DNA of 64,000 nt from Liolophura sinensis (lineage: Eukaryota; Mollusca; Polyplacophora; Chitonida; Chitonidae): NCBI RefSeq assembly GCF_032854445.1, contig NC_088304.1, forward strand, positions 28,777,732-28,841,731, given 5' to 3'. The position numbers and the translations under genes are program-made. Below the pieces are notes generated by a model. The model was given only the letters and a program-made list of their open reading frames with translations, was not told the DNA's origin and did no database searches. Shown piece by piece: positions 1-13,600 of the stretch; the stretch's first letter is position 1; each line of letters begins with the position of its first letter.

Positions 1-29
1 TTTTACTAACGTATACATACATACACGTA

Positions 30-404
30 TGTGATCTCTGTACTTTGTAATGTGGAACACACATTCTCCCTGCTCTGTTGTCTGTACATCTGTATGTAAA
101 GTGGAACACACATTCACCCCACTCTGCTGCCTGTACATCTGTATGTAAAGTGGAACACACATTTACCCCACTCTGTTGCCTGTACATCGGTATGTAAAGT
201 GGAACACACATTTACCCCACTCTGCTGCCTGTACATCTGTATGTAAAGTGGAACACACATTTACCCCACTCTGCTGCCTGTACATCTGTATGTAAAATGG
301 AACACACATTTACCCCACTCTGCTGCCTGTACATCTGTATGTAATGTGGAACACACATTCACCACGCTCTGCTGCCTGTATTTTGTAGTAAGTAGTGTGG
401 AACA
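30..404. repeat. 49-bp minisatellite, about 7 copies
   Basis: GTGGAACACACATT recurs at 52, 101, 150, 199, 248, 297 (ATGG variant) and 345, a constant 49-bp step, and a diverged copy starts at 395. The shared segment TGTACATCTGTATGTAAA lies in every unit. The array may begin before the window. Confidence 0.9.
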
Positions 405-570
405 CCAGTGGTCACCGGTGTGATATATATTCATACATGTGGTTGTATTTTATCTGCAATGTGCTGGTGTTAATGTGGATGTAGCCCTACAGGCCAATGT
501 GTATGTGATAGTACTGTAATTACTTGTACATTAACCAGCATGGTACGGTGCATGTATGTATAAAGTTTTC

Positions 571-2268
571 TGTGTCAGACAGTATGTGACCAGTGTGTCA
601 GTCAGTATGTGACCACTGTGTCAGTCAGTGTGTGACCAGTGTGTCAGTCAGTGTGTGACCACTGTGTCTGTCAGTGTGTGACCACTATATCAGTCAGTAT
701 GTGACCTCTGTGTCAGTCAGCGTGTGAGCACTGTGTCAGTCAGTATGTGATCACTGTGTCAGTCAGTGTGTGACCACTGTGTCAGTCAGTGTGTCAGTCA
801 GTATGTGACCACTGTGTCAGTCAGTATGTGACCACTGTGTCAGTCAGTATGTGACCTCTGTGTCAATCAGTGTGTGACCACTGTGTCAGTCAGTATGTGA
901 CCACTGTGTCAGTCAGTATGTGACCTCTGTGTCAGTCAGTTTGTGACCACTGTGTCAGTCAGTATGTGACCGCTGTGTCAGTCAGTGTGTGACCAGTGTG
1001 TCAGTCAGTGTGTGACCACTGTGTCAGTCAGTATGTGACCACTGTGTCAGTCAGTATGTGAGCACTGTGTCAGTCAATATGTGACCACTGTGTCAGTCAG
1101 TATGTGACCTCTGTGTCAATCAGTGTGTGACCACTGTGTCAGTCAGTATGTGACCACTGTGTCAGTCAGTGTGTGACCACTGTGTCAGTCAGTGTGTCAA
1201 TCAGTGTGTGACCACTGTGTCAGTCAGTATGTGACCAGTGTGTCAGTCAGTATGTGACCACTGTGTCAGTCAGTGTGTGACCAGTGTGTCAATCAGTGTG
1301 TGACCACTGTGTCAGTCAGTATGTGACCACTGTGTCAGTCAGTATGTGACCACTGTGTCAGTCAGTGTGTGACCAGTGTGTCAATCAGTGTGTGACCACT
1401 GTGTCAGTCAGTATGTGACCACGGTGTCAGTCAGTATGTGACCACGGTGTCAGTCAGTATGTGACCACGGTGTCAGTCAGTATGTGACCATGGTGTCAAT
1501 TAGTGTGTGACCACTGTGTCAGTCAGTGTGTGACCACGGTGTCAATCAGTGTGTGACCACTGTGTCAGTCATTATGTGACCACTGTGTCAGTCAGCGTGT
1601 GACCTCTGTGTCAGTCATTATGTGACCAGTGTGTCAGTCATTGTGTGACCAGTGTGTCAGTGAGTATGTGACCTCTGTGTCAGTCAGTATGTGACCACTG
1701 CGTCAGTCAGTGTGTGACCACTGTGTCAGTCAGTGTGTGGCCAGTTTGTCAGTCAGTGTGTGACCACTGTGTCAGTCAGTATGTTACCACTGCGTCTGTC
1801 ATTGTGTGACCACTGCGTCAGTCAGTGTGTGACCAGTGTCAGTCAGTATGTGACCACTATGTCAGTCAGTATGTGACCACTGTGTCAGTCAGTGTGTGAC
1901 TTCTGTGTCAGTCAGTTTGTGACCACTGTGTCAGTCAGTATGTGACCACGGTGTCAGTGTGTGAGCACTGTGTCAGTCAGTGTGTGACCACTGTGTCAGC
2001 CAGTGTGTGACCACTGTGTCAGTCAGTGTGTGACCACTGTGTCAGTCAGTGTGTGAGCACTGTGTCAGTGAGTATGTGAGCACTGTGTCAGTCAGTTTGT
2101 GACCACTGTGTCAGTCAGTATGTGACCAGTGTGTCAGTCAGTGTGTGACCACTGTGTCAATCAGTATGTGACCACTGTGTCAGTGAGTATGTGAGCACTG
2201 TGTCAGTCAGTGTGTGACCAGTGTGTCAGTCAGTGTGTGACCACTGTGTCAGTCAGTATGTGACCACT
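571..2268. repeat. 23-bp minisatellite, about 70 copies
   Basis: The unit reads about CACTGTGTCAGTCAGTATGT plus GAC, repeated for 1.7 kb with single-base variants (CAGTGTG/CAGTATG, CCACTG/CCAGTG/CCTCTG). Shortened units occur (for example near 782-808, 1190 and 1950). The 23-bp unit shifts frame at each copy, so no long open frame arises. Confidence 0.93.
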
Positions 2269-3029
2269 TTCAAAGCAAAGGTAGTATACATATAGCTTAT
2301 GGTTCACGAGGAGAAAAAAAAAACAGCAAATAGTGACCCCTGAGTTTGTGAAGTACCTGAGTGTACTGACCATCATTCTGGATGAAATAACATGTAATAT
2401 GTAGAAATGTTACCATACTGAAATGGTAATTTGTACACACTTACATTACATTAGTAACAGAAACATTTTGTACACCTGTCTTGCAACATGGAACAATTTG
2501 CAACTAATTGTTGTACGAAGGCCTACACTGTTAGAGCTGAGCTAAACATAATTTACACCTGTCAGTCTTAATAATTAGTTGTTAATTATCAGTCATCATT
2601 ATAATCATGTGTTATTTAAGACTTTGTCAAATGTATACAAGATTTAAAGCTTGATGGACACTGTTGATTATGCTGATATAGAGCTGTTTGGATACACTGT
2701 TAACTGTTAAATAGAAGTGTATATTTTGTTGAAATAACAAACATTTTGTTAAAATGGGATACTTTGTGGTCACTGGGCAAGAGTTTGATCATTTATTTTA
2801 TGATGAAAAAAAAAACAATCCATCATGTTTTTCATAAGCAATAATTTTGAGCCGTGTATATACCAGATAGGATTTTTAAAAAAGTGGCAGTTCATGTTTA
2901 CACTGATTGTTACAGTATAGAAGCTGCATGTGGACATTTCCTCAGCAGTTTTTGACTGCTAGGGGATTCAGGAATGGGACTGATAAACAACAAAGGTAGG
3001 ACTGAAATACATGTTCTCGTGTTTTATTG
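2269..3029. other. No feature seen
   Basis: AT-rich unique-looking sequence between the 23-bp array and a MITE-like copy. No exon, RNA gene or repeat recognised. Confidence 0.5.
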
Positions 3030-3239
3030 TAACGTGCACTGTCATTTTTCAAGGTGGTAAGGTGTTTACTCAAACATATTCTGAAGGCATTATTCTCTGT
3101 ACACTGATAAAATTCTACTTTTTGTGAAGCCCTGAAATTAGCCAATCCAACCATTGTAGTTTTGTCTCCAAAATCATATTAAGAATGTGCATAAATTGCA
3201 GTGAAAGTTGTTCTGTCATATACGAAAACGATCAGGGAT
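3030..3239 (+). mobile_element. MITE family A, diverged copy
   Basis: Shares a long internal stretch with the copies at 24600, 47603, 58932 and 59396: AAGGTGTTTACTCAA, then GATAAAATT, TTGTGAAGCCCTGAAATT, CCAATCCAACC, TTTTGTCTCCAAAATCA and GTGCATAAATTGCA. The right end GATCAGGGAT is followed by TA (3240-3241). The left terminal repeat is eroded. The short reverse-strand open frame here (2942-3154) is a by-product of the element. Confidence 0.7.
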
Positions 3240-4872
3240 TAGGGTAGGTATTGTGATGCAAGACAATATCTGAGGACTTGTGTAACCTTTACATACCATA
3301 CTCAAAAGCCAGTTTTCAAAAGCGAAAGCATAGGTACAATCTATACAGTGTATTTCATCGGTACCTTAAACATCCAAACGCAAGTCGATGCTTTCATGAA
3401 AGTGTCATTTTATTGAATACCAATGAATGTGATAATTTCATAATCACGTGTAAGCATCTAAAACACTGTAACATTTAATTAAAACATGAATGAACAATGC
3501 ATGTTTTACTGTAGTATTTGACAGTGCCAAAGTGTGTACAGTGAGTAATAAGTATAATATGTAAATATAGTCAGTGGGAGTGGATGCTTTAGGGCGTATA
3601 CATGTGTTAAGATAGTGTACTTAGGCCATCTTATATCCCAGACGTAGCGAGAGTTTTCAAACTATTTTTGAAATCTACATGATGTATACGTACAACACAT
3701 AATGGAGCAGATGTTTGTTTGATGTGCTTCCTACATTCAGCAAGCACTTATGGTAATACCAAACCATTCAACTCTGTACTACATTGACACAATATGGCAT
3801 ACATGTAATATCTTTGCAAGCTACTGAACTAACAATTTCTCAAGACAAAGAAAGGTATATTGCTTTTTTTGTGGTTATTAACAAAATGTTCATATGTAGC
3901 TTGCTTGTACAACGCTGTATTATCTGTGTAAACGACTGAGAATTAACAGTTTCGAAGACAAAGAAATATATGTTGCTCTTTTTTCAAACATAATGTTGAT
4001 GTCTTTATGTAGCTTGTATGTTTCAATACAACAATGTGCTTGAACTGTGAACTGAAATCTGAAATCCTGCCAAGAAATCTGCACCTAAAGCTTTTGCTGT
4101 CTTAAATGCGCAGAGAAGTTGTCTGTTTTAGGTTGAAGTTGGACCACTTTGAGAAGTTTATTCTTGTAACATTGTAATGTTGTAATATTTAATACTATAT
4201 GTGATATTTTTTGACACCTCGTTAGCTAAATCCCATAATGATTGCAGCCCTCCAGATATTATTGTCAGGTCACACAGAAAGAGAATTACGAATACATGTC
4301 ACGTAGTTGATGTTTCATAGACGTTTTATGAATTTTGTAACTTACGGAAATTCTCAGTGTCCACAGAGACAAAGCTTTCTCCCCACTGAGACTAAAGGCT
4401 CTCTGTCAAACACAGCACATCTCAGTAATCTGTATTTTATGAAGTGTTTCAGAAGTATATTGTCATATGTATTAGTAAAGATTTTATATCTACATGTACG
4501 GTGGCTGAATTATATGCAGTTATTAAATAAGCGTTTTTAAGTGAAGCCGTAGAGTTGAGAGATGTATGAATGTGTGGTCACTTTAATTGTTATCAATATT
4601 TAGGGCCTACCCATTTCTCCCAAATTCCCAGGATGCTGTGCTCGTGAGAACCATTACAGTAGGATCGTTGTGTTAGAGTTATCCCCCCTGCATTGCTCCA
4701 CTCATGCGGGAGATGTAGAGGAAGGGAACAGATACGAAACCTTCAGTGTTTGGACGGGTTTTAGATCGTCTTAACTTGTGGTCCCCATAGTTAGTCCAGC
4801 AGAACTGTGAATAAAAATAATATCCACAAAACTTAAACGTTATTTCTTTGTTGAGTTGTTTATATTATCTTC
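3240..4872. other. Mostly featureless; one imperfect local duplication
   Basis: Two diverged copies of an approximately 100-bp segment lie at about 3818-3905 and 3930-4017 (shared AAGACAAAGAAA, ATTGCT/GTTGCT plus T-run, TATGTAGCTTG). Short open frames at 3278-3478 and 4307-4540 show no family resemblance. Confidence 0.45.
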
Positions 4873-5105
4873 GCTAGCGCAGCGTAATGACCCAGGAGCC
4901 TTTCACCATTGCGGTCACTGTGAGTTCAGCTCATGCTGGCTTCCTCTCCGGCCGTACGTGGGAAGGTCTGACAGCAACCTGCGAATGGTCGATGGTTTCC
5001 CCCGGGCTCTACCCGCTTTACTCCCACAATAATGCTGGGCGCCGTAACATAAGCTGAATATTCTTGAGTATGGCGTAAAACGCCAATCAGATAAATAAAT
5101 AAATA
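4873..5105 (+). mobile_element. tRNA-derived SINE, mollusc type (SINE family 1)
   Basis: The head GCTAGCGCAGCGTAATGACC and the box-B-like GTGAGTTCAGCTC match a tRNA-related 5' part. The body has GGCTTCCTCTCCGG, CCGTACGTGGGAAGGTCTG, CAGCAACCTGCG and GGTTTCCCCCGGGC. The tail is AATATTCTTGAGTATGGCG, TAAAACGCCAATCA, then a (AAAT)n end. This is the longest and clearest copy in the window. I recognise it as a repeat common in mollusc genomes but give no database name. Confidence 0.8.
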
Positions 5106-6267
5106 ATTTTCTGTATAATGACCGCAATGGTGTAAGTCCGCCGAAAGGTGAACAGACGCAGATTAAGTCCCCAACATTACATTTAGAAGTTTCCCGTGTT
5201 TTGGAACTAGGCATAAGGGAACTAGGCCGAATGGTAGTGGTGTCAGTGTACGGAGACTGGTATGAGTGTCGAACAACACGTTTCCTTCGGCGAAAATACT
5301 TTTAAAAGGTGGAAAGATGCCAGCTGCCTTGTTGCCAGAAAGCCTAAACCTTCACTATAATTGATTGATTTTATTAGCGATGGAATAATAAATATATGCA
5401 TTGGATTTTAAGACATCAACAAAATACGGACACAATGTGATAACAATAAAGTCTAGAAAAATATAATACATGGTGGGAATAAAGCTCAGGTTGAGCTTGT
5501 CCTACCCCATATATAAGTAATAACAGTATTGGAAGGGTGAGGCTGACATTTGAGATTGTACCTAAATTATTTCTTTTCTTTCTAAATATATATATGAATT
5601 TATTTTACCTGAACTGTGCCCTAATTGTGCAATGTCAGATTGAAAATTGCAGCTTAGAAAGTAGAAAAGATTTTAATAAAGATAGAAAGTGCGATTTAGA
5701 AGAAACTGCTTGTTGGACGTCGATAAAACCTCGGTCATACTTAGATGAATCTTGTTCTGAAGTGTTATGGCATAAGATTCGTATTGCATTATCTAGCAAG
5801 ATGTAAATATGCGTGAATTTCACGACAGACTTTCAAGAACTTCAAAAGAATAATAACGATCTTCACAATCGGTTTATGATACTTGCGAATAATTATGAAT
5901 GCGTTACGACACTATCCATAGTAAATTTGTATTCATTCGCAAGTATTTCGTTTCTAAGTTTCTGTCTTAATGGGCTGCTTTCGAAAACCGTTGCGACAAA
6001 GCAATGCTTCCTGAATGATTACGTTACCTTTTCATTTGCTACCGACGGCTTCTCGAATGTTTACGAAGCTTTTACGAATACTTATGATCCATTACGAACG
6101 TCCAGTTATGAGATTTTTGAAATTGTAGCCAACAAGAAAAACAGAACCCAAGTTCATTATGAAAGTTCGTGAATCATATACGAATGCAAACACGGTATAT
6201 TATCCAGAGCCGATCTCTACACGTAGTTATTGTAACTAACAAAGTAAGCATACTACAGAGAATGTTA
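5106..6267. other. No gene recognised
   Basis: Contains short open frames (5537-5806 and 5813-6172, the latter 119 codons) of low-complexity composition, with repeated TACGAA words around 5870-6130. No domain or splice context supports a gene. Confidence 0.4.
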
Positions 6268-7445
6268 ATGGTAAAATCAACAGGTGTAAGGTACACCGGA
6301 AACGGCAAAATGCACACACGGTACACAGAAACAGTAAAACGCAAACGTGGTACACAGAAACGGTAAAACCCACACATGGTACACAGAAACGGTAAAACCC
6401 ACACGTGGTACACAGAAACGGTAAAACCCACACATGGTACACAGAAACGGTAAAACCCACACATGGTACAAAGAAACGGTAAAACCCACACATGGTACAA
6501 AGAAACGGTAAAACCCATTTACTGTACACTAAAACGGTAAAACCCACACAATACACAGAAATGGCAAAACCCACACACAGTACACAGAAACGATAAAACC
6601 TATACACAGAAATGGTAAAACCCACACAGTACACAGAAATGGCAATACCCACCCACAGTACACAGAATCGATAAAATCTATACACAGAAATGGTAAAACC
6701 CACACAGTACACAGAAATGGCAATACCCACCCACAGTACACAGAAACGATAAACCCACACATGATACACGGAAACGGTAAAACCCACACATGGTACACGG
6801 AAACATTAAAACCCACACACGGTACAGGAAAACATTTAAACCCACACAAGGTACACGGAAACGGTAAGACCCACAGATGGTACATAGGAACGACGAAACC
6901 CACACACAGTGCACAGAAATAGTTAAGTCCACACTCAGTACACGGAAACGGTAAAAGCCACACACGGTAGACAGGAACGGCGAAACCCACTTACAGTAAA
7001 CAGAAACGGTGAATCCCACTCACAGTACACAAAAACGGTAAAACCCACACAGGGAACACAGGAAACGGCAAAACCAACACACGGTACACAGAAACGTTAA
7101 AGCCCACATATGGTACCGGCGAAACCCACAGATGATACATAGAAACGGTAACACCCCCCCCCCCCCCCTATACAATGCACAGAGACGGTAAAACCACACA
7201 CGCTTCACGGAAACGGTAAAACCCACAAAGTTGTAGGCCTACACAGAACGGCGAAACCCACAAATGGTACACAGAAACGGCGAAACCAACATCGAGAACA
7301 CTGAAACAGTGAAACCCACACACAGTACACAGAAAAGGCAAAACCCACATACAGTACACAGAAACGGTAAAACTCACACAATACACAGAAACGTCAAAAC
7401 CCAATAACAGTACACAGGGACAGCGAAACCCATACACAGAGACGT
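6268..7445. repeat. 29-bp minisatellite, about 40 copies
   Basis: The unit is about GGTAAAACCCACACATGGTA followed by CACAGAAAC. It is diverged along 1.18 kb, with deletions such as the TACACAGAAATGG short units near 6600-6720 and an inserted run of 15 C at 7154-7168. Overlapping reverse-strand open frames (up to 183 codons, CGFYRFCVP-type peptide) are by-products of the repeat. Confidence 0.9.
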
Positions 7446-7595
7446 CCGAAGTACATGTACGTAAGTAAATACTGGTCAGTTTGGGAAAAGCAAAGGTTTG
7501 AAAATATAAGGATTCATTAAAGCTTCTGTTCCTTGGCCACATGGTTTGGGACATGATAAATCACGAATATGTTTGAGTTTACTTGTACTGTTTTA

Positions 7596-7795
7596 TTGCC
7601 ATGCTGGGGTTCAATCCCTGGTTGAGTCATACCTGGGCTTTAAAATCGGTAATACTAGTGCAAAGTCGTTCAGAACTCAGGATTAAACAGGAATAGATCA
7701 AGTGCTGGTCGCCTCTGTGCCAGTATTACGTGACAAGGCGCCGTGTATGGTGTCTTTGACATGATGCTACAGTGAGCCAACACCAAATAAACATA
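7596..7795 (+). mobile_element. SINE family 2, diverged copy lacking its tail
   Basis: Starts with a box-B-like GGGGTTCAATCCCTGG, then GAGTCATACC, TTTAAAATCGGTAAT, GCTGGTCGCC, CAGTATTACGTGAC, and GTATGGTGTCTTTGACATGA followed by TGCTACAGTG. It matches the order of motifs in the fuller copy at 13762-14061. The 3' part with the CGTTAAAC tail is missing. Confidence 0.55.
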
Positions 7796-7909
7796 TTTTC
7801 GTTAGAACCGGTTTGTTTGAGGCACTGTCGTGATATGACCGAATTTTTTTTTGGCCATAGACGTTTAAACCCTAATCAAACAAACTAATTTTAAAATTTA
7901 ATGACTTTG

Positions 7910-8055
7910 AACTTTGTGAGTTCAAGTCCAACTCAATCTGACTTCCTCTCCAGTCCTACGTGCGAAGGTCTGCCAACAGCCTGCCAATGGGTTTTCCCAC
8001 CATGCTGTTTGCCGTTGTCGTATAAGAAAAATATTCTTATATAAAAATAAAGATT
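7910..8055 (+). mobile_element. SINE family 1, partial copy
   Basis: GTGAGTTCAAGTCCAACTC, then CTTCCTCTCCAGTCCTACGT, GCGAAGGTCTGCC, GGGTTTTCCCACCATGCTG, and CGTCGTATAAGAAAAATATT. The head and the final tail are lost. Confidence 0.7.
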
Positions 8056-9690
8056 CAATGTTTTGTCGGCGAAACTCACAAAACGTAACTAAGTTCCACT
8101 AAAAATTAAAAGAATCGATTGACCTACAATATCCTATTGGTTGTTGTTGTTGATGTATACCCCTTCATGCAGCCATGGGAATGGGAATTACGTCCAAACT
8201 ACATGAAAATGCTCTTTCGTATTAAACCAAACTCCATGTGTACTCCATACAAACTCCATACAAACTGACCACTGATATACCTGGTCATACCCGTTCATTA
8301 CTTGGCTCTACCTTTGATTACCTGTCATGGGACGTTAAGGCGTCACGGCTCAACCACATTCATCATGGCTACAGGCTCTTAATGCCTCAGGGCTCCTGAG
8401 CACACACGAAGAACGTGGGTGTACATGCGCTGACCGCGTTAAGCATGGACATCTTTTTACCTCTCTAAAAGAGATGTTAAGCATATAGACTCTGCAAATT
8501 AACTTTTGGCACCGCTAAATCGCCAGAATCCTTTGAGCGATTACCTTGGTCATCTCAGAAGACGCCGGCTAGTTCTCCCCTTTAACTTTACAAACACATC
8601 TTGGATTGTCTAATCAGTGCCATGTGTATTTTTAGTTAGGCTAGTAGTCAGAAGAGCTAGGCATGTTTTACCGCATGCAAGCCTCAGCAAGAACAGCTTC
8701 CCAAACCGACAGAGCATTTAGTATGTAAATATACTGTAACAAAACATATTTACACATACATGTATGTACACGTACATTGTATGTATACCCCACATCTTCA
8801 ATACGTTAAAAGTTTTGAGTAACCCTTGTCCCGACATTTACAATAATAATGTTCGTAAATGTAAGCGTCGAAACAAACATTCGTATACTAGCCGTCAACC
8901 AAACTGGACGTTCCAGGGTAATAATTCCAAGACCAATTTCCATAACGACGTTTAACATAAAGCACTAAAGCACTAAAGAACTGAGGAACTTTGGACGGAG
9001 GCAGTCAGCACTGTCCAATGTTGTAAGAAAGACGCAAGGAATGTTCTAGGACAATTGGTGACATTGATCATTCAAATCGTGTATCATGCTAGTATATAAA
9101 TTGTTGATAATAAAATATGTATCTCAGTTGCGCTTTGATGTCATGTTCTTTATGTACCATAAGAAATAACAGTGTCTATTTTCTAGTAACTTACTTGCCT
9201 ATTAACTTTAAATACATTTACGTGCCTCACAATGTTATGCTTTGATCACCTCACCGCAAAATAATCGATTTCACAATTTGTGACATAGTCAATAATTCGG
9301 CGTCAATTTCACTATTTCAGCGTTTCTTTGTTTAAGATGCACTGAGGATCTTGATTTTTACACAGCATAGTGCAGAGATTTTCACCCTCTGACAAAGCTT
9401 TTATATTCTTTGTGTCTTTTACACAGTCGTTCAAATCTGTGTTAGTAGTTAAACCCAGTATTAACTGTAGTCTGGACTAAAGTCCTGTTAGTTTTGAATT
9501 AGGCCAAGACTAGTCGTCGGGTTTAAGCCTGGTTTAACTTTTAATACCCCTTAATACTGGCCCTATCACTGATAAAGTAGTATATGATACTATATGATAC
9601 AACACTGACGTCAATTTGCAAATAAAACCAAGTGAAGTGATAAACTTCCAACATACGCGTTAAGCTGAGCATGCAACGTTTCTAGTTTAG
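8056..9690. other. No feature seen
   Basis: Unique-looking sequence. The open frame at 8764-8955 has no recognisable family. No RNA gene found. Confidence 0.45.
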
Positions 9691-9822
9691 GGCCACTGTG
9701 AGTGCATGGTTAGCGTGCTATAATGAAGCACAATGACACAGAAGCCTCTCAGCTGTGAGTTCAAGTCCAGTTCATGCTTGCTTCCTCTCGAGCCTAACGT
9801 AGGAAGATCTGTGTAACAGCAA
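9691..9822 (+). mobile_element. SINE family 1, 5' part
   Basis: Carries the tRNA-like head: GGTTAGCGTGCTA (box A region), GAAGCCTCTCAGC, and box-B-like GAGTTCAAGTCC at 9757-9768, followed by CATGCTTGCTTCCTCTCGAG and GTAGGAAGATCTG. The 3' half is absent. Confidence 0.7.
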
Positions 9823-10295
9823 CAATACTAATTTAAGTGAAATAAACCACTTGCCTGTCACTATAGCAACAGTTAGATATAAATTTACTAATGATGCATG
9901 TACGTGTACTTTGTGTGTTTATAATGGACACGAATAAATGTAGTTGTATTTTGACTCCTTTATATGAGATAATTTACTCTGAACATTTCCACTTTTTAGT
10001 GTATGTTAAACATTCAAAACGTCACAAGTTAATAAACGAAGTTGTTGTACCCATATGCAATGTACTATTCTTTGTGCATGTGTTTTTTCATTTTAAAGGG
10101 TAATCAATGCCTCTGAAACCAGTGTAAATGTTCTGTTGAAATCTTTACTGGAAACCCCCTTCAAATGAAAAGAAGAATATTTTATTTTTTCTGTGAAATT
10201 AATATGATTTGCCCATTCCTACGAGTTTAAAATATCCGTATATGGTGTATATATACAGATTTCAGTGTTTCGCCATAAGCTTCCTACAGAACGGT

Positions 10296-10449
10296 TCAAG
10301 TTAGCTCATGCTTGCTTGTCTGTCAGCAACCTGTTGATGGTCGTGGGTTTGCCCTGGGCCCTGCTCGCTTTCCACCCATCATAATGCTCGTCATCGTCGT
10401 ATAAGGGAAATATTCTTGAGGACGACACCAATCAAACAAATAATTAAAT
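10296..10449 (+). mobile_element. SINE family 1, 3' part
   Basis: GTTCAAGTTAGCTCATGCTT, GTCAGCAACCTG, GGTCGTGGGTTTGCCCTGGG, CATCATAATGCT, CGTCGTATAAGGGAAATATT, CTTGAGGACGACACCAATCA, and AAACAAATAA tail. Internally deleted between the head and CTGTCAGC. Confidence 0.7.
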
Positions 10450-13370
10450 CCTATAGAACGTTTATACACAGTTGGATGGATGCTGTATCAATTCGTGTTT
10501 TTCATCGTTATTTTGTAACTTGTGAATTACACAATAATAGCACTATTTTTTGTCGATCATTAATACTGCACGTTATCAACTTTCCAAGCCAGCTACAAGT
10601 ACGTGTAGTTCCCATCAGTGTGTCAATCATTCCCATGTAAGCTACTTCAACAGAACACGGGTGCATAATCCTAAAGGTTGTACCGCTGCTTATGGAAAGA
10701 GGATTCACTCCAAAATCAATCGTGCCATGGATTTGTACTGCATATTTCAGGTTCTCTGTTCTTAAGTGTCCCCTCCCACTGCATATTGGTCTGTCCCGTG
10801 CCATTATAATTCAATGGGTTGCAGTGTTCTATCCGTAAAAATCCATAGTGCTTGAGAAAACATCCACGATTTGCAGAGAAAGTATCATTGATTCTATCGC
10901 ATGTCTTTGTTGTCACAGGTTTTAAGTGCCTTTCACATAATCCCGGAGGAGTTCGCCCGGGGGGCACGCTCTGTACCGCTTTGTTTAAGGAAATTGGGCG
11001 CCGCCTTGCCCTGGGTGATGTGACTGGGTGCTGCCCCAGTCCCTCTTCAAGTTTCCCTTGTAACGTCCTTGGTCATACTGAGATAATGGACTTCACACCA
11101 ATTATCAAGCCTTTATGAGAGTTTCCCCAGACGTTAGATCCGTGATAATCCCGTCGTTTAACTGTTGGTCTCCGTCGGTTAGTCATTCGCACGTGGTCAG
11201 TCGGCCGTCCATCTCAGATCGATAACCTCCCTCTGCTCTTCTGACTTCACGGCTACGCCGACAATAATATTTAAAGATAAAGCAATTAAATGCGCACCAA
11301 ATTTAAATGTGAACTGCGGTGGGGCGCCAAAAGACATTGTTGTTAAATCCAATTATCAGCGGCGATGGTCTTGTCTGAGTCAACTGCTTTTATTATATAC
11401 ACTGTAGGCCTATTTCTCCACACCCGTAGACGTATAATGAGCGCCAAATTCTGAATCAGCGAGCAAATTGTTTAGCGGAAAAGGGTTCCCACCAAATTCT
11501 GCATGTTTGAACAGTGACGGGTCGCGAAATACTGAAGATATAATTCCAGTGACCTTGAAAACGTAGTACCAAATTTATACAAGCTTGGTTCAACTCATGA
11601 CGGCGTATTCTACATGATTCCGTCATGATAATGTGTATCATTTTTCTTATGATTCCGTATGCTTCATTTCCTCACGCCTCTGTACATAACCCCGTGATGA
11701 ATTTATACTTCATTCTTTCATACTTCCCTTAAAAGCAAAAGAAATCAAAAGTGACAGCTTTGCAAGAATTGAAAATATTTGCGCATAAACTAAGCGCGAT
11801 GGTTACAACGCAAAACAAACGAATATCACAACATGAGAGAAATGCTATCAAATTAAGCGTCTTGCAATGTGTTGGGGTTGTGGGAGGATGTAACGATCGT
11901 GTCAGTCAGTGGCCTTGTGTGAGCTCTCTGATACTTAGCTAAATCAGATGTGATGAGCCAAATATCCGAACAGCTGGCACGAGCTATCCTTCAAGCAATT
12001 GCACATTGAGACAAGAAATCAGTCTCATGCATACATCTATAGGCGCATTATTCCCAAAAACTGCTCGACATATACATTGTGGTATTACTGATTCATCCTG
12101 ATGTTTATAACACGCGTTTGACAACAAAAAGAAAGAAGATTTTCTCTACAACTGCAGCCTGGCACTGCCACCTTTTCTTGGACAGATCGATGTTTTTTTT
12201 TTACGTTATATGTTACGTTAAGATCTTACAACCACATGACTAACGGCTACTCATCTGACAACAAAACCCAAACTTTCCTTCTTATCGACTGGTCCCGCTC
12301 GGTGGTGAAATTGTTACCCAATGACCGCGAGTCATTAAGTCATGTGCACAGGCCTATGCGTGCGTGCCTGCGTGTAAAAAGTGTTGTCTAGGAAAAAGAG
12401 ATTCACTAAAACACGTGATTGCCGCAATATTTGTTTTCGCGGATATATATAACAGGTTTTCTTTTACCCTATTACAATCCATCTCTGAGTCATTCCAGAG
12501 TAGTTTTGATTTCTCGATATAATAAGTGCGGAAAAAGTCATGTCTTCAACTGGTTTGGTTCCCTATGTATGGCTTTAATTCTGTAAATTCTTCCCGGTGA
12601 GTCGTGTTGCGCAGTCTAAATCCTGTCACACCTACACTTCCCATAGTTAAAACAACTTGCGAGCGAAAAAAAATGCCAGTAATCGTCGTAAATATTGTAA
12701 TGGTCGTAATATAAGGTGATCTTTGCGAATCTGGATGAATCCATTTCCAGCGATCGCGAGTAGGTGCATGGGACGTGTTTGCATGCATCAAAACTAGCAG
12801 CGATCAGCGACAATCTTCATAATTCTGACTAACCTTAAACAGTCACACCTATTTGTACAGAGCTATACCTGCGCGAGTTAACGGTCTTCATTAATTACAG
12901 GCTATAAACCACCAAACTTTGGCAAGTTACTGAGGAACTTTACCACATGTGGCCTATATTTATGTTCGAATATGCGCACATGTCCAACATGACGTCATAC
13001 CATGAAGGGGACGTGTATGCGTTCACAAATTACATTCCAACATGCCTTATTACACGAAAAGACTGTATAGGCCTTGGTAATTGTTGGGTAACGTCCTGAG
13101 TACGCCCTCCAAAGCAAATATGCAAGCTCAGTAACTGTTCCGGAGAGTGACAAGTTCACGGCGCGGCAATACGGTCGACCAGGCGATGTCAGGCGTGCTG
13201 TGGGCGAAGATATGATGACCCATTTCTACATCGCACACCGTACGTGAGGACTATTCCATTTTGCGCAATGTTAGAACGTGACAAAAGGAAACCCCCTTAT
13301 TCGGGTAGTTTCACCTCCAGATAACCCTCCGCATGGGTCGTGCATGTATGTGTACTAACCATTGTCAACG
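10450..13370. other. No gene recognised
   Basis: Several overlapping short open frames lie between 10500 and 11118 on both strands with no domain signal. The rest (11120-13370) is unique-looking. No tRNA or rRNA signature was seen. Confidence 0.4.
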
Positions 13371-13556
13371 TAACATGTCCAGGTAAAGGCGCGCATTGTG
13401 GGTTTTGAGACACGAAAACTAAGGACGCATCTTCGAGGGTGATACATGTAAGAAAATTACCTTAACATGTCCAGGTACACGCGCACATTGTGGGTTGTGA
13501 GACACGAGAACTAACGAGGCATCTTCGAGGGTGACACATGTAAGGAAATAACCATA
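13371..13556. repeat. Tandem duplication of about 91 bp
   Basis: AACATGTCCAGGTA, GCGC, CATTGTGGGTT, GAGACACGA, and GCATCTTCGAGGGTGA occur twice, starting near 13373 and 13463. Confidence 0.8.
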
Positions 13557-13600
13557 AGTGGAATGAAATAAATATGACCCAGACAGCAAACTAGTACATC

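Noticed and set aside
571-2268. CRISPR-like regular array
   Set aside because: Units are directly tandem with no unique spacers, in a eukaryotic context. The same applies to all other arrays here.
5813-6172. 119-codon open frame
   Set aside because: Low-complexity composition with repeated TACGAA words, no recognisable family and no splice partners.
6174-7554. Overlapping minus-strand open frames with cysteine- and phenylalanine-rich repeats
   Set aside because: Translation of the 29-bp minisatellite. Frames change at unit-length variants and no conserved residues remain between frames.
10716-11118. Overlapping open frames with a CpG-rich segment, considered as an exon
   Set aside because: No domain or convincing splice-site pair was found, and the frames overlap on both strands.
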